From Sphingobacterium bovistauri (GTDB lineage: Bacteria > Bacteroidota > Bacteroidia > Sphingobacteriales > Sphingobacteriaceae), in the NCBI RefSeq assembly GCF_020295405.1, contig NZ_JADEYP010000022.1, positions 1-64,000 of the forward strand: a stretch of DNA of 64,000 nucleotides, given 5' to 3'. Within the stretch, counting starts at the first letter, position 1. Each line of letters opens with the position of its first letter. A program made the position numbers and the translations under genes. A model generated the notes under the pieces. The model saw only the letters and a program-made list of their open reading frames with translations. It did no database searches and had not been told where the DNA came from. Shown piece by piece: positions 45,514 to 55,153 of the stretch.

Positions 45514-45594
45514 AATGGAAATATGATTCTTATTTCCGAATATTTAATCAGAGGCTCTTTCTTATTTGAAGAAAAGGTCCTCAAAAAATAAGAT

Positions 45595-46950
45595 ATGAAG
45601 ACTTTCAAAGATTTAAGAGTGAGTGCTCCAATATTGGATGCGCTCGAGAAGCAAGGGTACCAACATCCAACACCTATTCAAGAGCAGGCTATTCCTGAAG
45701 TATTGAAAGGAAAAGATTTATTAGGATGTGCACAGACGGGCACAGGCAAAACAGCTGCATTTTCTATCCCTATATTACAATTATTAAATAATTTCAAGCC
45801 GGAAGGTCATAAGCGTGGCACGATTCGCTCGTTGATATTGACACCAACACGCGAGCTAGCGATTCAGATTAATGAATCTATTGAATCGTATGGTGTGAAT
45901 TTGAAATTGAAACATGCTGTTATTTTTGGTGGTGTAAACCAATTCAACCAAGTACAACAAATTCGTCAAGGAGTAGATATTTTAGTAGCTACGCCAGGTC
46001 GATTATTGGATCTGGTCAACCAAAAGTTGGTGTGGTTGGATAAGATTGAAATTTTGGTGTTAGATGAAGCAGACAGAATGTTGGATATGGGTTTTATACA
46101 TGATGTAAAGCGCGTATTGTCACTTATCCCACAGAAACGACAAACGTTGTTTTTTTCTGCGACTATGCCAAAGCAAATACAAGCATTAGCTGATTCTATC
46201 TTGAACAATCCAGTGAAAGTAGAGGTTACGCCTGAATCAACAACAGCAGAAACTATTCAGCAGACGCTTTATTATATCGAGAAGACCAACAAGCCCAAAG
46301 CACTATTACACTTATTGAACACACGTGTAGATGATAGTGTATTGGTATTCACGCGCACGAAGCATGGTGCGGACCGATTAGTGAAATTACTGCACAAAAA
46401 TGATATTTCATCGGCTGCTATTCACGGTAACAAATCACAAAATGCACGCCAGAATGCATTAGAAGCATTTAAGAAGAAAGAAATAAAAGTCTTAGTAGCG
46501 ACAGATATTGCAGCACGTGGGATTGATATTGACTTGTTGCAGTATGTTATTAATTATGAGATTCCGAATATGCCTGAATCGTACGTACACCGTATTGGTC
46601 GTTCCGGAAGGGCAGGGGCAGCTGGTTTTGCAATATCACTATGTGATGTGGAAGAAATTCCATATATCAAGGATATTCAATATACAATTGGCTTTGAATT
46701 GCCTGTAGAGGTAATGGAAGGATTGAGTATGTCACCACAATTTGTACAGAAAAATCAATTTGCGGCGAGTCAAGGTAAAGGCAAAAAGACCAAGGAACAA
46801 CCTAAAGAAGGTGCTAAACCTGACCATAGACACAAAAAGAAAGCAAAACCTACTAGTAAAGAGCGTCGGAGAAATCAAACTGGAAATACTGGAGGTGGAG
46901 GGAACTCTAACTCTCGCTCAGGAGAAAATAGAAGTAATAGAACAAGATAA
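45595..46950 (+). CDS. DEAD-box RNA helicase (RhlE-like)
   Basis: The 451-residue protein has the Q motif (PTPIQEQAIP), Walker A AQTGTGKT (about residue 46), PTRELA, DEAD (about 155), SAT and the helicase C motifs ARGIDI and HRIGRSGRAG. The C-terminal tail (about 380-451) is Lys/Arg/Gly/Asn-rich and disordered, as in cold-shock RNA helicases. It unwinds RNA in ribosome assembly or decay. Single gene with a hairpin terminator. Confidence 0.95.
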   Translation: MKTFKDLRVSAPILDALEKQGYQHPTPIQEQAIPEVLKGKDLLGCAQTGTGKTAAFSIPILQLLNNFKPEGHKRGTIRSLILTPTRELAIQINESIESYGVNLKLKHAVIFGGVNQFNQVQQIRQGVDILVATPGRLLDLVNQKLVWLDKIEILVLDEADRMLDMGFIHDVKRVLSLIPQKRQTLFFSATMPKQIQALADSILNNPVKVEVTPESTTAETIQQTLYYIEKTNKPKALLHLLNTRVDDSVLVFTRTKHGADRLVKLLHKNDISSAAIHGNKSQNARQNALEAFKKKEIKVLVATDIAARGIDIDLLQYVINYEIPNMPESYVHRIGRSGRAGAAGFAISLCDVEEIPYIKDIQYTIGFELPVEVMEGLSMSPQFVQKNQFAASQGKGKKTKEQPKEGAKPDHRHKKKAKPTSKERRRNQTGNTGGGGNSNSRSGENRSNRTR

Positions 46951-46953
46951 AGT

Positions 46954-46983
46954 AAAGGGGAAGTGTAAGCTTCCCTTTCATTA
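46954..46983 (+). terminator. Terminator of the DEAD-box helicase gene
   Basis: AAAGGGGAAG and CTTCCCTTT form a stem with one bulge around a six-base loop, just after the stop codon. The following bases are T-rich but not a continuous run. Confidence 0.65.
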
Positions 46984-47047
46984 TTTTGTTTAGTAATAAT
47001 ATCTACTTATTTGATTAATGTAGATATAACTTGATTATATTTAAAAT

Positions 47048-47473
47048 ATGATTAGACTTTCATTTTTTCTTTTATTGTTAATTGTTGGCTGTAATTCTGA
47101 AAAAAAATCGAATCAAATTGAAGAATACTATATGCATGTCGATGGTAGAGATACAGCTAGGCTACGGTTGGTGAGCTTCGAAAATAGATTCTATGGAAAA
47201 TATACACATACAAAAGGTGGGGTTACTCCCGTTGTTGGTGAAATTAACGGAGATATAAAGGGTGATACGCTGATCGGAGATAATCACTATAGACCATACC
47301 GTTGGAAAGAAAAGAAGAGAGCTCCTATAGTACTGCTTAAGAAGGGGAATACATATCTAGAAGGATATGGTAAAATGATTGAATTTATGGGGGTATTAAC
47401 TTATATAGAATGGACTATAAAATTTAATAAACCTAAAAGAATCTTTAAACCCACTGGTAAATTCGAAGAATAA
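47048..47473 (+). CDS. Small lipoprotein of unknown function
   Basis: The 141-residue protein has a lipoprotein leader (LLLIVGC, Cys at about 15) and a small beta-barrel-like body: alternating strands YYMHVDGRDTARLRLVSFENRFYGKY...GGVTPVVGEINGDIKGDTLIGD. The pattern of short strands with G-D turns is common in small periplasmic or surface lipoproteins of Bacteroidota. No family was recognised. The 246 bases after it hold no visible feature until a promoter box at 47682. Confidence 0.75.
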   Translation: MIRLSFFLLLLIVGCNSEKKSNQIEEYYMHVDGRDTARLRLVSFENRFYGKYTHTKGGVTPVVGEINGDIKGDTLIGDNHYRPYRWKEKKRAPIVLLKKGNTYLEGYGKMIEFMGVLTYIEWTIKFNKPKRIFKPTGKFEE

Positions 47474-47681
47474 ATCGGGGATTAAGTGTCTGTTGAAAAA
47501 TCTTCATCATGAAGTCTGATAGCTAGATGTAGTTCTCAAAGTAATACCTAAAATGTTTTGTAAAGCATATCAGGTTAGACCAATTATTTTCATAATACGC
47601 TCCGTTGATTATGATAAAATACAATTAATCATATTACAGTAATAAAATAATTCTTACAACCAAAATCAGTTTTGATAATTT

Positions 47682-47689
47682 TACCTTTG
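47682..47689 (+). promoter_or_regulatory. Promoter -7 box of the metallophosphoesterase gene
   Basis: TACCTTTG fits TAnnTTTG and lies 30 bases before ATG 47720. No clear -33 element was found. Confidence 0.5.
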
Positions 47690-47719
47690 TAGATCAAAAG
47701 TCAGAAATTAGATTGGTGT

Positions 47720-48541
47720 ATGAGATTTAGATTGATTAGAAACATCTCGCTCGGGGTTGTTTCTCTGTCCCTTCTTTTGTTAAGTGCCTGTGAAATGTTT
47801 GAAGTACATCCTTATGATGGAAAATTATCCGGTGCCCTACAAGTTAATCAGCGTAATATAGCTCAAATAGAAGAAGCCTTTAAGGGAAAAGATACAATTC
47901 GTTATGCTTTCATTAGTGACTCTCAGCGTTGGTACGATGAGTTGGAAGCTTTTGTAGTTCATTCGAATATGCGTGATGATCTTGATTTCATTATTCACGG
48001 AGGGGATATTGCGGATTTTGGTTTGACAAAAGAGTTTTTGTGGCAACGTGATATTCTTGAAAAATCTAAACATCCGTATGTGGTAGTGATTGGTAATCAC
48101 GATTATCTGGCGAATGGAGATGAAATTTATAAAAAGGTTTTTGGACCATTGAACTTTAGTTTCATAGCTGGACACACAAAGTTTTTGTGTCTGAATACTA
48201 ATGCTTTAGAATCGAATTATTCAGAGTCTATTCCAAATTTTGATTTTATCAAACAAGAGCGAACAAAGGATAGCGGGGAGTATGCTAATACTGTAGTTAT
48301 TATGCATGCACAGCCGACGTCTGAACAGTTTAATAATAATGTTGCAGACCTTTTTCAATATAGCATCAATCAATTTCCAAATTTGCTTTTCTGTGCACAT
48401 GGTCATGGACATAATTATAAGGAAGTAGATATTTTTGAAGATGGAATAATCTATTACCAAGTGCCAAATATTGGCAAACGTCAGTACATTTTATATACGA
48501 TTACAAAAGATTCTTACGACTATGAGCTTGTTACTTATTAA
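47720..48541 (+). CDS. Calcineurin-like metallophosphoesterase lipoprotein
   Basis: The 273-residue protein has a lipoprotein leader (LLLSAC, Cys about 24) and the metallophosphoesterase motifs in order: SDSQ (first metal-ligand segment, with Gln where many members have His), GGDIADFG, GNHDY, MHAQP and AHGHGH. Members hydrolyse phosphomono- or diesters with two metal ions; the exported lipoprotein form would act at the envelope. The next gene overlaps its last 20 bases, so the two are translationally coupled and probably work together. Confidence 0.88.
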   Translation: MRFRLIRNISLGVVSLSLLLLSACEMFEVHPYDGKLSGALQVNQRNIAQIEEAFKGKDTIRYAFISDSQRWYDELEAFVVHSNMRDDLDFIIHGGDIADFGLTKEFLWQRDILEKSKHPYVVVIGNHDYLANGDEIYKKVFGPLNFSFIAGHTKFLCLNTNALESNYSESIPNFDFIKQERTKDSGEYANTVVIMHAQPTSEQFNNNVADLFQYSINQFPNLLFCAHGHGHNYKEVDIFEDGIIYYQVPNIGKRQYILYTITKDSYDYELVTY

Positions 48542-49178
48542 TATAAAATGTGCCGTATTGAGCGTTATACTAATGGGATTATCGATTAACGCAATAGCCA
48601 TTAATAATTCATCTTCTCTAATGGAGCAGGATTCTGTTCGGAGTTTACCATCTTTTAGATTTGTTCCATCTAATTATCAAGTTCAATATGCAGGTGGAAT
48701 AGGGGTTGTTTCAACTGGTTTTGGATGGGATTATGGCAAGAACAAAAGATGGGCTACTGATGTTATTGTTGGGTATGTTCCAAAATATGATAGTGAACGG
48801 ATGAAACTGACTTTTACACTTCGTCAGACTTATACGCCTTGGGCTATAAAATTGAATAATAATAATTTAACATACCATCCGCTACGTACAGGGATGTTTA
48901 TGAGCACAACAGCAGGTAGACAATTTTGGTTCTCTGCGTCTGATAAATACCCAAGTGATTATTATACTTTTTCTACTAAACTACGTTTCAATATTTTCGT
49001 AGGACAGGATGTTGAATATAAGTTGCCTTCTGAAAAATCATATTTTGAACGTGTACGATTTTATTATGATTTTCATACGAGTGACTTCAATTTCATCGCT
49101 CGAGTTCAAAACTCATCATTGCGAGATCGTAATTACATCGGAATCGCCTTAGGCACAAAGTTTTATATCCGGAAATAA
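48522..49178 (+). CDS. Outer membrane beta-barrel-like protein
   Basis: The 218-residue protein starts at ATG 48522 inside the end of the phosphoesterase gene and has a long leader (hydrophobic to about residue 30). The mature part alternates short amphipathic strands ending in aromatic residues (YAGGIGVVSTGFGWDYG..KRWATDVIVGYVPKY, ...IGIALGTKFYIRK), as in small eight-strand barrels. A frame extension upstream gives no leader, so 48522 is preferred. It may serve the phosphoesterase lipoprotein; no family name was recognised. Confidence 0.7.
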   Translation: MSLLLINIKCAVLSVILMGLSINAIAINNSSSLMEQDSVRSLPSFRFVPSNYQVQYAGGIGVVSTGFGWDYGKNKRWATDVIVGYVPKYDSERMKLTFTLRQTYTPWAIKLNNNNLTYHPLRTGMFMSTTAGRQFWFSASDKYPSDYYTFSTKLRFNIFVGQDVEYKLPSEKSYFERVRFYYDFHTSDFNFIARVQNSSLRDRNYIGIALGTKFYIRK

Positions 49179-49188
49179 CGTGGTATTG

Positions 49189-49262
49189 TGGAGCATATCG
49201 GATTCGAACCGATCACCTCTTCGCTGCCAGCGAAGCGCTCTAGCCAAATGAGCTAATGCCCC
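49189..49262 (-). tRNA. tRNA-Ala (GGC)
   Basis: On the minus strand the molecule folds as a cloverleaf: acceptor GGGGCAT/ATGCTCC, D-arm GCTC..GAGC, anticodon stem CTTCG/CGAAG with loop CTGGCAG (anticodon GGC), T-arm ATCGG TTCGAAT CCGAT. CCA is not encoded. It begins 10 bases after the stop codon of the transglutaminase gene, so it is probably read from that transcript and cut out. Confidence 0.96.
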
Positions 49263-49271
49263 GTTGCTTGA

Positions 49272-51179
49272 TTATTCATCAGCAATAGTAATAGTGTATC
49301 GAATGTGGTCGTGACTTGCTACTTTTGATATGAAATCAAAATATGTTTCATATGCTTCAGCAGGATAAGTACCATCTTTGATCTCTAATTTACGGTAATA
49401 TTTTACTTTTTGTCCCTCTGATGAAATTTTTAATTCATATTTACCCATAGGCGATTCGAAAACTTCATTTACAGGCACTAAAAATCCTTTGAGTTTTTCT
49501 TCAAATACAAATTCACCTTCATCAATATCCGTATATCCGCGATTGATATATAGCGGGGTGATTCTATTTTTGGATTCTGGAATATTACGTTGTATATTAA
49601 AAACATTAGGGCTCAAAATATAGTTTTTGCCATTTTTTACAACATAATTTCTAATGTTGATGGTTATATTTTCATGTAGAATAGGTTCTGTGTTATTTTC
49701 AACCTTATAGTCTATTTTGTCAAATACAATATTATTTACATCATAATATATTTTTAATTGTTTGTTTTGATCAGGAAGGCTATTAAATATATTAGCAAAC
49801 TGATTTTCAAACTGTGAACCTGAAAAATTTGTATGTACAGTTCCTTGTATATTCCCTTCTTTAGAAACCTTGAATAGGTTTTTACGAATTTGTAAGCTCT
49901 TGCTGGAAGGGTATACTGTAGTACGTAATACTTTACCTCCATTAGGTGTACAGGCTAACACTAATCTGTCATCCGTGAAGTCGCCTAAGTAACCAAATGG
50001 ACTTTTGTTACTGGTACATTCTAGCCATGTGGTGTCATTTTCAAAAGGTATACAAAGTATGATATGGTTACCATCTACAGCATTGGCAAAGGATTGGTCT
50101 AAGTCTACCTTAGTACTTCCTGCTTCCACAATGCAATAGAGTGATGGTATATCCACTGCCGAAAGTAGTGCTTGCATATAGTTGACTAAAGCTTTACAAT
50201 CGCCATATCCTAAACGATCCACATACGATGCAGGGAAGGGTTCTAAACCGCCGATACCGACTTGAATACTCACATAGCGAGTTTTATTTTGCATAAATTC
50301 ATATAGTGCTCTAGCTTTGTCTTTTGGATTGTCAAATTTGGAGGCAATATCCTTGGCTTTTTGTATAGTAGCGGCAGGTAAATCTTGTTTTCCTAACAAT
50401 AATTCATCATGAACCCATTTCCCAAAATCTTTCCAATCGTTAACCATTCCATTTCGTTTAAAATATTGAAAAGTTTCGGGAACTATTTTGACAATCATTT
50501 TTTTTGGATGATCGATAGGAGATAATGGCTCTGTTTTTCGCGCATTAATATTGGAGGCTGTCCAAGTGTATGTCTTTCCTTTATCATTAGACGTTATGGT
50601 CGCTTCAGCTTGGATGTTTTCGGACTTAATACGTAAGTTTAAATTTGGTTTACAGCTGAACTGATAGGTACTCTTTTCGACTGCAATATCACTTATACGA
50701 TTTGGGTACCAATAAGGGATGAATAAATTTTGGCCATGTTTTATTTCGTATGTATAAACAATCGTATATGGGAAGGTCGTCATACTAGGTGCATAATGTT
50801 TGACACGTAAATCTGCATACATACTTATGCCATCTGTCGCGCTAAAATCCTTGAAATCTTTTTGTCCAAACTTGCGTATTTGTTTCCCAAATTCATCATA
50901 TATAACCCCCTTAATATCTTTTATAGATTTACTTTTGTCGTAATACACAGTAAGGTCAGCATAATCTTCTCCGGATTTATTGAGTATAGTGATGGCGCGG
51001 GTGACAGTCTCGATGATGTTGTCTTCGGCTTTCATATCTATATTGATATGCTCATCACGTAGAATCGCTGTAGCACGACTTTTTAATCCATTAGGTATAG
51101 ATTCAGTCGGGTATTCTTGACCACGCACAGCAAAAGTCATTATCATTAATAGATGAAAAATAAATTTTCTTAAATTCAT
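49272..51179 (-). CDS. DUF3857 / transglutaminase-like protein, intact active site
   Basis: The 635-residue exported protein (signal peptide ending VRGQ) has an N-terminal DUF3857 beta domain (about 40-220), a transglutaminase-like core (about 260-400) with the catalytic Cys in GYGDCKAL and His in NHIILC, and a C-terminal beta domain (DUF3858-like). Such periplasmic proteins are common in Bacteroidota, with unknown substrate; the core may be a peptidase or amidase. Its ATG overlaps the stop of the upstream paralogue by one base (TAATG), so the two are translationally coupled. Confidence 0.88.
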   Translation of the reverse strand: MNLRKFIFHLLMIMTFAVRGQEYPTESIPNGLKSRATAILRDEHINIDMKAEDNIIETVTRAITILNKSGEDYADLTVYYDKSKSIKDIKGVIYDEFGKQIRKFGQKDFKDFSATDGISMYADLRVKHYAPSMTTFPYTIVYTYEIKHGQNLFIPYWYPNRISDIAVEKSTYQFSCKPNLNLRIKSENIQAEATITSNDKGKTYTWTASNINARKTEPLSPIDHPKKMIVKIVPETFQYFKRNGMVNDWKDFGKWVHDELLLGKQDLPAATIQKAKDIASKFDNPKDKARALYEFMQNKTRYVSIQVGIGGLEPFPASYVDRLGYGDCKALVNYMQALLSAVDIPSLYCIVEAGSTKVDLDQSFANAVDGNHIILCIPFENDTTWLECTSNKSPFGYLGDFTDDRLVLACTPNGGKVLRTTVYPSSKSLQIRKNLFKVSKEGNIQGTVHTNFSGSQFENQFANIFNSLPDQNKQLKIYYDVNNIVFDKIDYKVENNTEPILHENITINIRNYVVKNGKNYILSPNVFNIQRNIPESKNRITPLYINRGYTDIDEGEFVFEEKLKGFLVPVNEVFESPMGKYELKISSEGQKVKYYRKLEIKDGTYPAEAYETYFDFISKVASHDHIRYTITIADE

Positions 51180-53152
51180 TATTTAGTTTGATAATTAAAT
51201 TGATAATCGATTTGCATATGTTGTATTACACGAGAAAACAATTCTTTGAGCCCAAAGTATTCTTGACTAGTATAAATAGCTTTGTCAAGTGATAGTTGTT
51301 GGGCTACAGTGAGTTTATTCTCTGATGTTGAGCTCTTGTAGTAATAGCGCGCAGAGTTATCGGGGAGTACCATATTCATATGCTTTGGCCCGTGATTGAA
51401 AGTAAAACCTTCAGGTAGTTCTATTTCTACACTGTGTTTTTCAATTTTTCGAGCTCCAAGATCTACATCATAATTTCTTTCATCAAGATTAAATGGGTTT
51501 TTCGTCGTTCTAGAGATAAAAATTGGATTGAATTGTATGAGTCCAGGCTTTAATTCGTCCTTTAGTTTGATGTCTACTTTGTACTCTTCTATAAGTAATT
51601 GTTCAGGATTGTCTAATCCTGTCAAAGTAGATTTTTGAATAGAAATATTATTAAGTTTATCATCAAAATCTTCTGCATATTCTTCAAAGCTAGGAAATTC
51701 AATAATACTTTTTCTTCTATTTAGAGCGTCTAGACCTGCTGTAGTTATTGATAGAGTCCCTTGCAGTTTTCCATCAAGTGTTAGTTTTCCCTTGAAGCTA
51801 TATTCCTTCATAGAAATAATTTTGTTTGATAATTCAATCCATTCGGATGATTTTCGAGAATAAATAATGCGGCCTCTTCCATTGATACAATGTAATGGCA
51901 ATTGCCCAAAGGGGGCTAGAGGATCTGTAGCATCGACTAATATAAACTCATTGTTCAACTTTACAGCAGCTATCACATAGTTAAAGTCTGTGAGAATAGG
52001 GTGTAGATCGTGCGGTAATCCATTGTTACGCGTAGAAATAATTACTGGGTAAGCCTCAATATCAGCTGCATTTAAAGCCGTAATTAAGGCTAGATTAATA
52101 TCCCCGACATTTCCACTTTTACTTTTTAACGCATCTTCAATGCCGTACTGTGCAAATTTACCATAGACATTATTTAGACGGATATGTTGGCTAACCCATC
52201 TGTATACCTCTTTAGCACGGAATATGGTGTCTTGATTTTTTAATATTGCAGGATCAAGCTGATCTCTCATGAAATTTACTTTTTTGAGTTGTCCTCCAAA
52301 ACTGCGTTCAGTCATCAATTCTAAATCAACATCTTTCCACGCTTTGGTGTATTTATTGACACCACCATTTTGATTAGTCATCTCGACCAGTTCAAAATTT
52401 ATTGCAGAAATGTAATTTTTGGGAGCGAGCATATAAGCTTCTTCTTTAAATGAAGGGATATTACTCATTGTATACGTTATATTAGAACAATCGACACGTG
52501 TGCCAAATATGGCTATACATCCATTTTCTCTTTTTGTTTTGGTGTCTTCCAGTTTTAATATACCTTTTAATACCACATTGTAATTAGTGATAGCAGGAAT
52601 ACGTACATTATATTCACTTCTTAATTTTGGAATATCAGATTGGTATTGCCAAGATCTAAAATTAAAAATATCAGGAGAAACGACTCTGTATTCAATTTCA
52701 ATAATGGAACCTACTTTGATATTAGGTAATGTAAATTTGGTGAGTCTTAGAAAATCATTTTTGTTTTCGGTTACGATATTTTTATGATCCATTATTGTTT
52801 CGACAATTCTGCCATTTTCGTAATTATAGGTTTTGCCTGTAATATCTTCCGTATATTCAAAGTCTTTACCAAATTTATATAATGGGACAGTGAAATTAGC
52901 TTGATTAAAACCTTCTTGAGAGAGTATTTTAATGCGTGCTTTATACGTGTGAAAAATCCGCAGACCACGATCGCTGTCACTAATATCCAAATGCGTTTTT
53001 CCTGTTTCTAGGAGAAATATAGCTTGAGCATCTTGTTCTGGAGATGTTTGATGATTTAGGTAATATGTCGAATTTACTACCGGATAATCAGTACTTTGAC
53101 TATAAGATAAATGGTATAGTAATACTAATGTGATTATTAATATTGGTTTCAT
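51179..53152 (-). CDS. DUF3857 / transglutaminase-like protein, catalytic Cys absent
   Basis: The 657-residue exported protein (start ATG 53152; signal peptide ending LSYSQ) has the same layout as its downstream partner: DUF3857 region, transglutaminase-like core and C-terminal beta domain. Where the partner reads GYGDCKAL this one reads GNVGDINLAL, so the nucleophilic Cys is replaced by a non-nucleophile although the later His/Asp segments (FNYVIAAV..LVDATDPLAPFG) remain. It is probably a non-catalytic partner. An in-frame ATG at 53173 gives a longer, less typical leader. Confidence 0.85.
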   Translation of the reverse strand: MKPILIITLVLLYHLSYSQSTDYPVVNSTYYLNHQTSPEQDAQAIFLLETGKTHLDISDSDRGLRIFHTYKARIKILSQEGFNQANFTVPLYKFGKDFEYTEDITGKTYNYENGRIVETIMDHKNIVTENKNDFLRLTKFTLPNIKVGSIIEIEYRVVSPDIFNFRSWQYQSDIPKLRSEYNVRIPAITNYNVVLKGILKLEDTKTKRENGCIAIFGTRVDCSNITYTMSNIPSFKEEAYMLAPKNYISAINFELVEMTNQNGGVNKYTKAWKDVDLELMTERSFGGQLKKVNFMRDQLDPAILKNQDTIFRAKEVYRWVSQHIRLNNVYGKFAQYGIEDALKSKSGNVGDINLALITALNAADIEAYPVIISTRNNGLPHDLHPILTDFNYVIAAVKLNNEFILVDATDPLAPFGQLPLHCINGRGRIIYSRKSSEWIELSNKIISMKEYSFKGKLTLDGKLQGTLSITTAGLDALNRRKSIIEFPSFEEYAEDFDDKLNNISIQKSTLTGLDNPEQLLIEEYKVDIKLKDELKPGLIQFNPIFISRTTKNPFNLDERNYDVDLGARKIEKHSVEIELPEGFTFNHGPKHMNMVLPDNSARYYYKSSTSENKLTVAQQLSLDKAIYTSQEYFGLKELFSRVIQHMQIDYQFNYQTK

Positions 53153-53215
53153 TGAGGTTAAAGTATAGTTCAATTCGTGAAAAATAATAATTATACTTTA
53201 AATAATCGTAATAAT

Positions 53216-54994
53216 TTACTCTTGAGCTTGTAATAATTGTTTATTGTAGAGGTCTGTGTATTCTCCATTGCGTGCTAACAATGTTTCATGTGTACCATCT
53301 TCTACAATCTGACCGTTGTCTAGCACGATGATATGATCGGCATTTTTTATTGTTGAAATACGATGAGCAATAAAAATGGAAGTTTTGTCTTTCATAATCT
53401 GACTCAAGTTATTCAATATTTCTTCTTCAGTCTTGGTATCTACTGCGGATAGGCAATCATCAAAAATAAGGATATCTGGATTTTTGATCAAGGCACGTGC
53501 TATGGAGACACGTTGTTTTTGACCTCCTGAGAGCGTGATTCCTCGTTCACCGATGTGTGTGTCAAATCCCTCTTCAAAACCAATTATATTTTCATACACT
53601 GCAGCTTGCTTTGCCGCCGCTTCTACTTGTTCTTTGCTGAAATTATCTAAACCAAATGCAATATTATTGCCAATAGTGTCAGAAAATAGAAACACGTTTT
53701 GTGGAACAAATCCTATTTGATGACGCAAATGTGTATAATCATAGTCTTTGATATTTATACCATCAAAACTAATTTGACCATTGTCAGCATCATACATGCG
53801 CAAAAGTAAATTAGCCAAGGTGCTTTTTCCTGAGCCCGTCTTACCTATAATGGCAACGGATTGTCCAGCTTTAATATCTAAGTTAATATTTGCTAATGCC
53901 TTAATTCCTGTTTCCGGATAAGTGAAAGACACATTTTTCAATGTAATATTGCCCAGTAAATCTTTGCTTATGGTTCCATTTGGAATTTCAGATTTGGTAT
54001 TCAAAAATTCATTTATTCGTTTTTGTGAAGCTGCTGCGCGTTGAATCAATGAAGTTACCCAAGCTAATGCTAAGGCTGGAAATGTTAATTGATTGACATA
54101 GATAATGAATTCAGCGATATTTCCAGCGGTAATAGTGCCTTTATTCACTTCTAATCCTCCTACATAAACGGTGATAATGGTGCTGAATCCAACTAAAAAG
54201 ATTATTAATGGGAAAAATATGGCTTGCACACGAACAAGGTCCAAAGAAGTGTTTCTGTAAACATTGCTTTCTGCTTTGAATTCGTCTATTTTACTTTTTT
54301 CCTGTGTATATGTTTTGATTACTCTTATGCCCGAGAAAGTTTCCTGGACAAAAGATGATAGCTTCGAGAGTTGTGCCTGAATCTTGGTGCTGCGTTTATT
54401 TATTTTTTTATTGATAAATAGAATAATCACCATGATAATTGGGATAGGCAATAATGCATAAGTAGCTAATGTGGGATTCACATCATACATCGCATAAATA
54501 ATCATGATAGAAAGAGTCACCGTATTGATGGTGTACATGATGGCTGGACCAAGGTAATTTCGAACTTGGTTAACATCTTCTGTCGCCCGATTCATTAGGT
54601 CCCCTGTGTTATTACGTCTGAAAAATGCAAAATCTAATGCTTGATAATGTTGGTAGATTTCATTTTTTAAATCGTATTCAATATATCTGGAAATTAAAAT
54701 GATCGATTGACGCATTAAAAAGAGGAAGATACCTCTTAATAGTGCTAATAGCAATACAATTCCACCGAAGTAAAGCAAGCTTTTGCCAAAGGCATCGTAA
54801 ATGGATTGTTGATTCTCAAAACCATCGTATAACTTATATAGATCTATATTCTCTTTTACTAAATCAAATGCTTCACGAATAACTTTAGCAGGTAGAATAC
54901 CGAAATAATTGGATATTATTACGAAAATAACTCCTGGTATTAAACGCCATTTATACTTTATGAAATATTTATTTAAATATGCTAGATCTTTCAT
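53216..54994 (-). CDS. ABC exporter, MsbA-like
   Basis: The 592-residue half-transporter has a six-helix membrane domain (about 1-300) and an ATPase domain (about 330-592) with Walker A GKTGSGKST, signature LSGGQKQRVSIARAL, Walker B ILIFDDCLSAVDT and the H-loop IAHRIS. It would export lipids or drugs as a dimer. ATG 54994 is chosen because a TACCTTTG promoter box at 55005-55012 lies between it and the other in-frame ATG at 55036, leaving a very short leader. Confidence 0.92.
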   Translation of the reverse strand: MKDLAYLNKYFIKYKWRLIPGVIFVIISNYFGILPAKVIREAFDLVKENIDLYKLYDGFENQQSIYDAFGKSLLYFGGIVLLLALLRGIFLFLMRQSIILISRYIEYDLKNEIYQHYQALDFAFFRRNNTGDLMNRATEDVNQVRNYLGPAIMYTINTVTLSIMIIYAMYDVNPTLATYALLPIPIIMVIILFINKKINKRSTKIQAQLSKLSSFVQETFSGIRVIKTYTQEKSKIDEFKAESNVYRNTSLDLVRVQAIFFPLIIFLVGFSTIITVYVGGLEVNKGTITAGNIAEFIIYVNQLTFPALALAWVTSLIQRAAASQKRINEFLNTKSEIPNGTISKDLLGNITLKNVSFTYPETGIKALANINLDIKAGQSVAIIGKTGSGKSTLANLLLRMYDADNGQISFDGINIKDYDYTHLRHQIGFVPQNVFLFSDTIGNNIAFGLDNFSKEQVEAAAKQAAVYENIIGFEEGFDTHIGERGITLSGGQKQRVSIARALIKNPDILIFDDCLSAVDTKTEEEILNNLSQIMKDKTSIFIAHRISTIKNADHIIVLDNGQIVEDGTHETLLARNGEYTDLYNKQLLQAQE

Positions 54995-55004
54995 GATTTG
55001 ATAA

Positions 55005-55012
55005 CAAAGGTA
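55005..55012 (-). promoter_or_regulatory. Promoter -7 box of the ABC exporter
   Basis: The minus strand reads TACCTTTG, about 10 bases before ATG 54994, so the transcript would start almost at the start codon. Confidence 0.45.
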
Positions 55013-55105
55013 ATGGTTTAGGTCTAATATTTTCATTGATATCGTTGTATTAAAGTCATACTTTCATAAATGCATGAAAAGGTGATTATAAAAGAATAAA
55101 TTTCT

Positions 55106-55113
55106 TATTTTTG
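55106..55113 (+). promoter_or_regulatory. Promoter -7 box of the amino-acid dehydrogenase homologue
   Basis: TATTTTTG fits TAnnTTTG and lies 40 bases before ATG 55154. The -33 box is not clear. Confidence 0.45.
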
Positions 55114-55153
55114 TAGAGCCTTAAATAGGGCTGTTTGAATTATAATTTTGGTT

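Noticed and set aside
46742..46993. 83-codon plus-strand frame over the helicase tail
   Set aside because: Overlaps the Lys/Gly-rich helicase tail in another frame; Lys/Val-rich low-complexity shadow.
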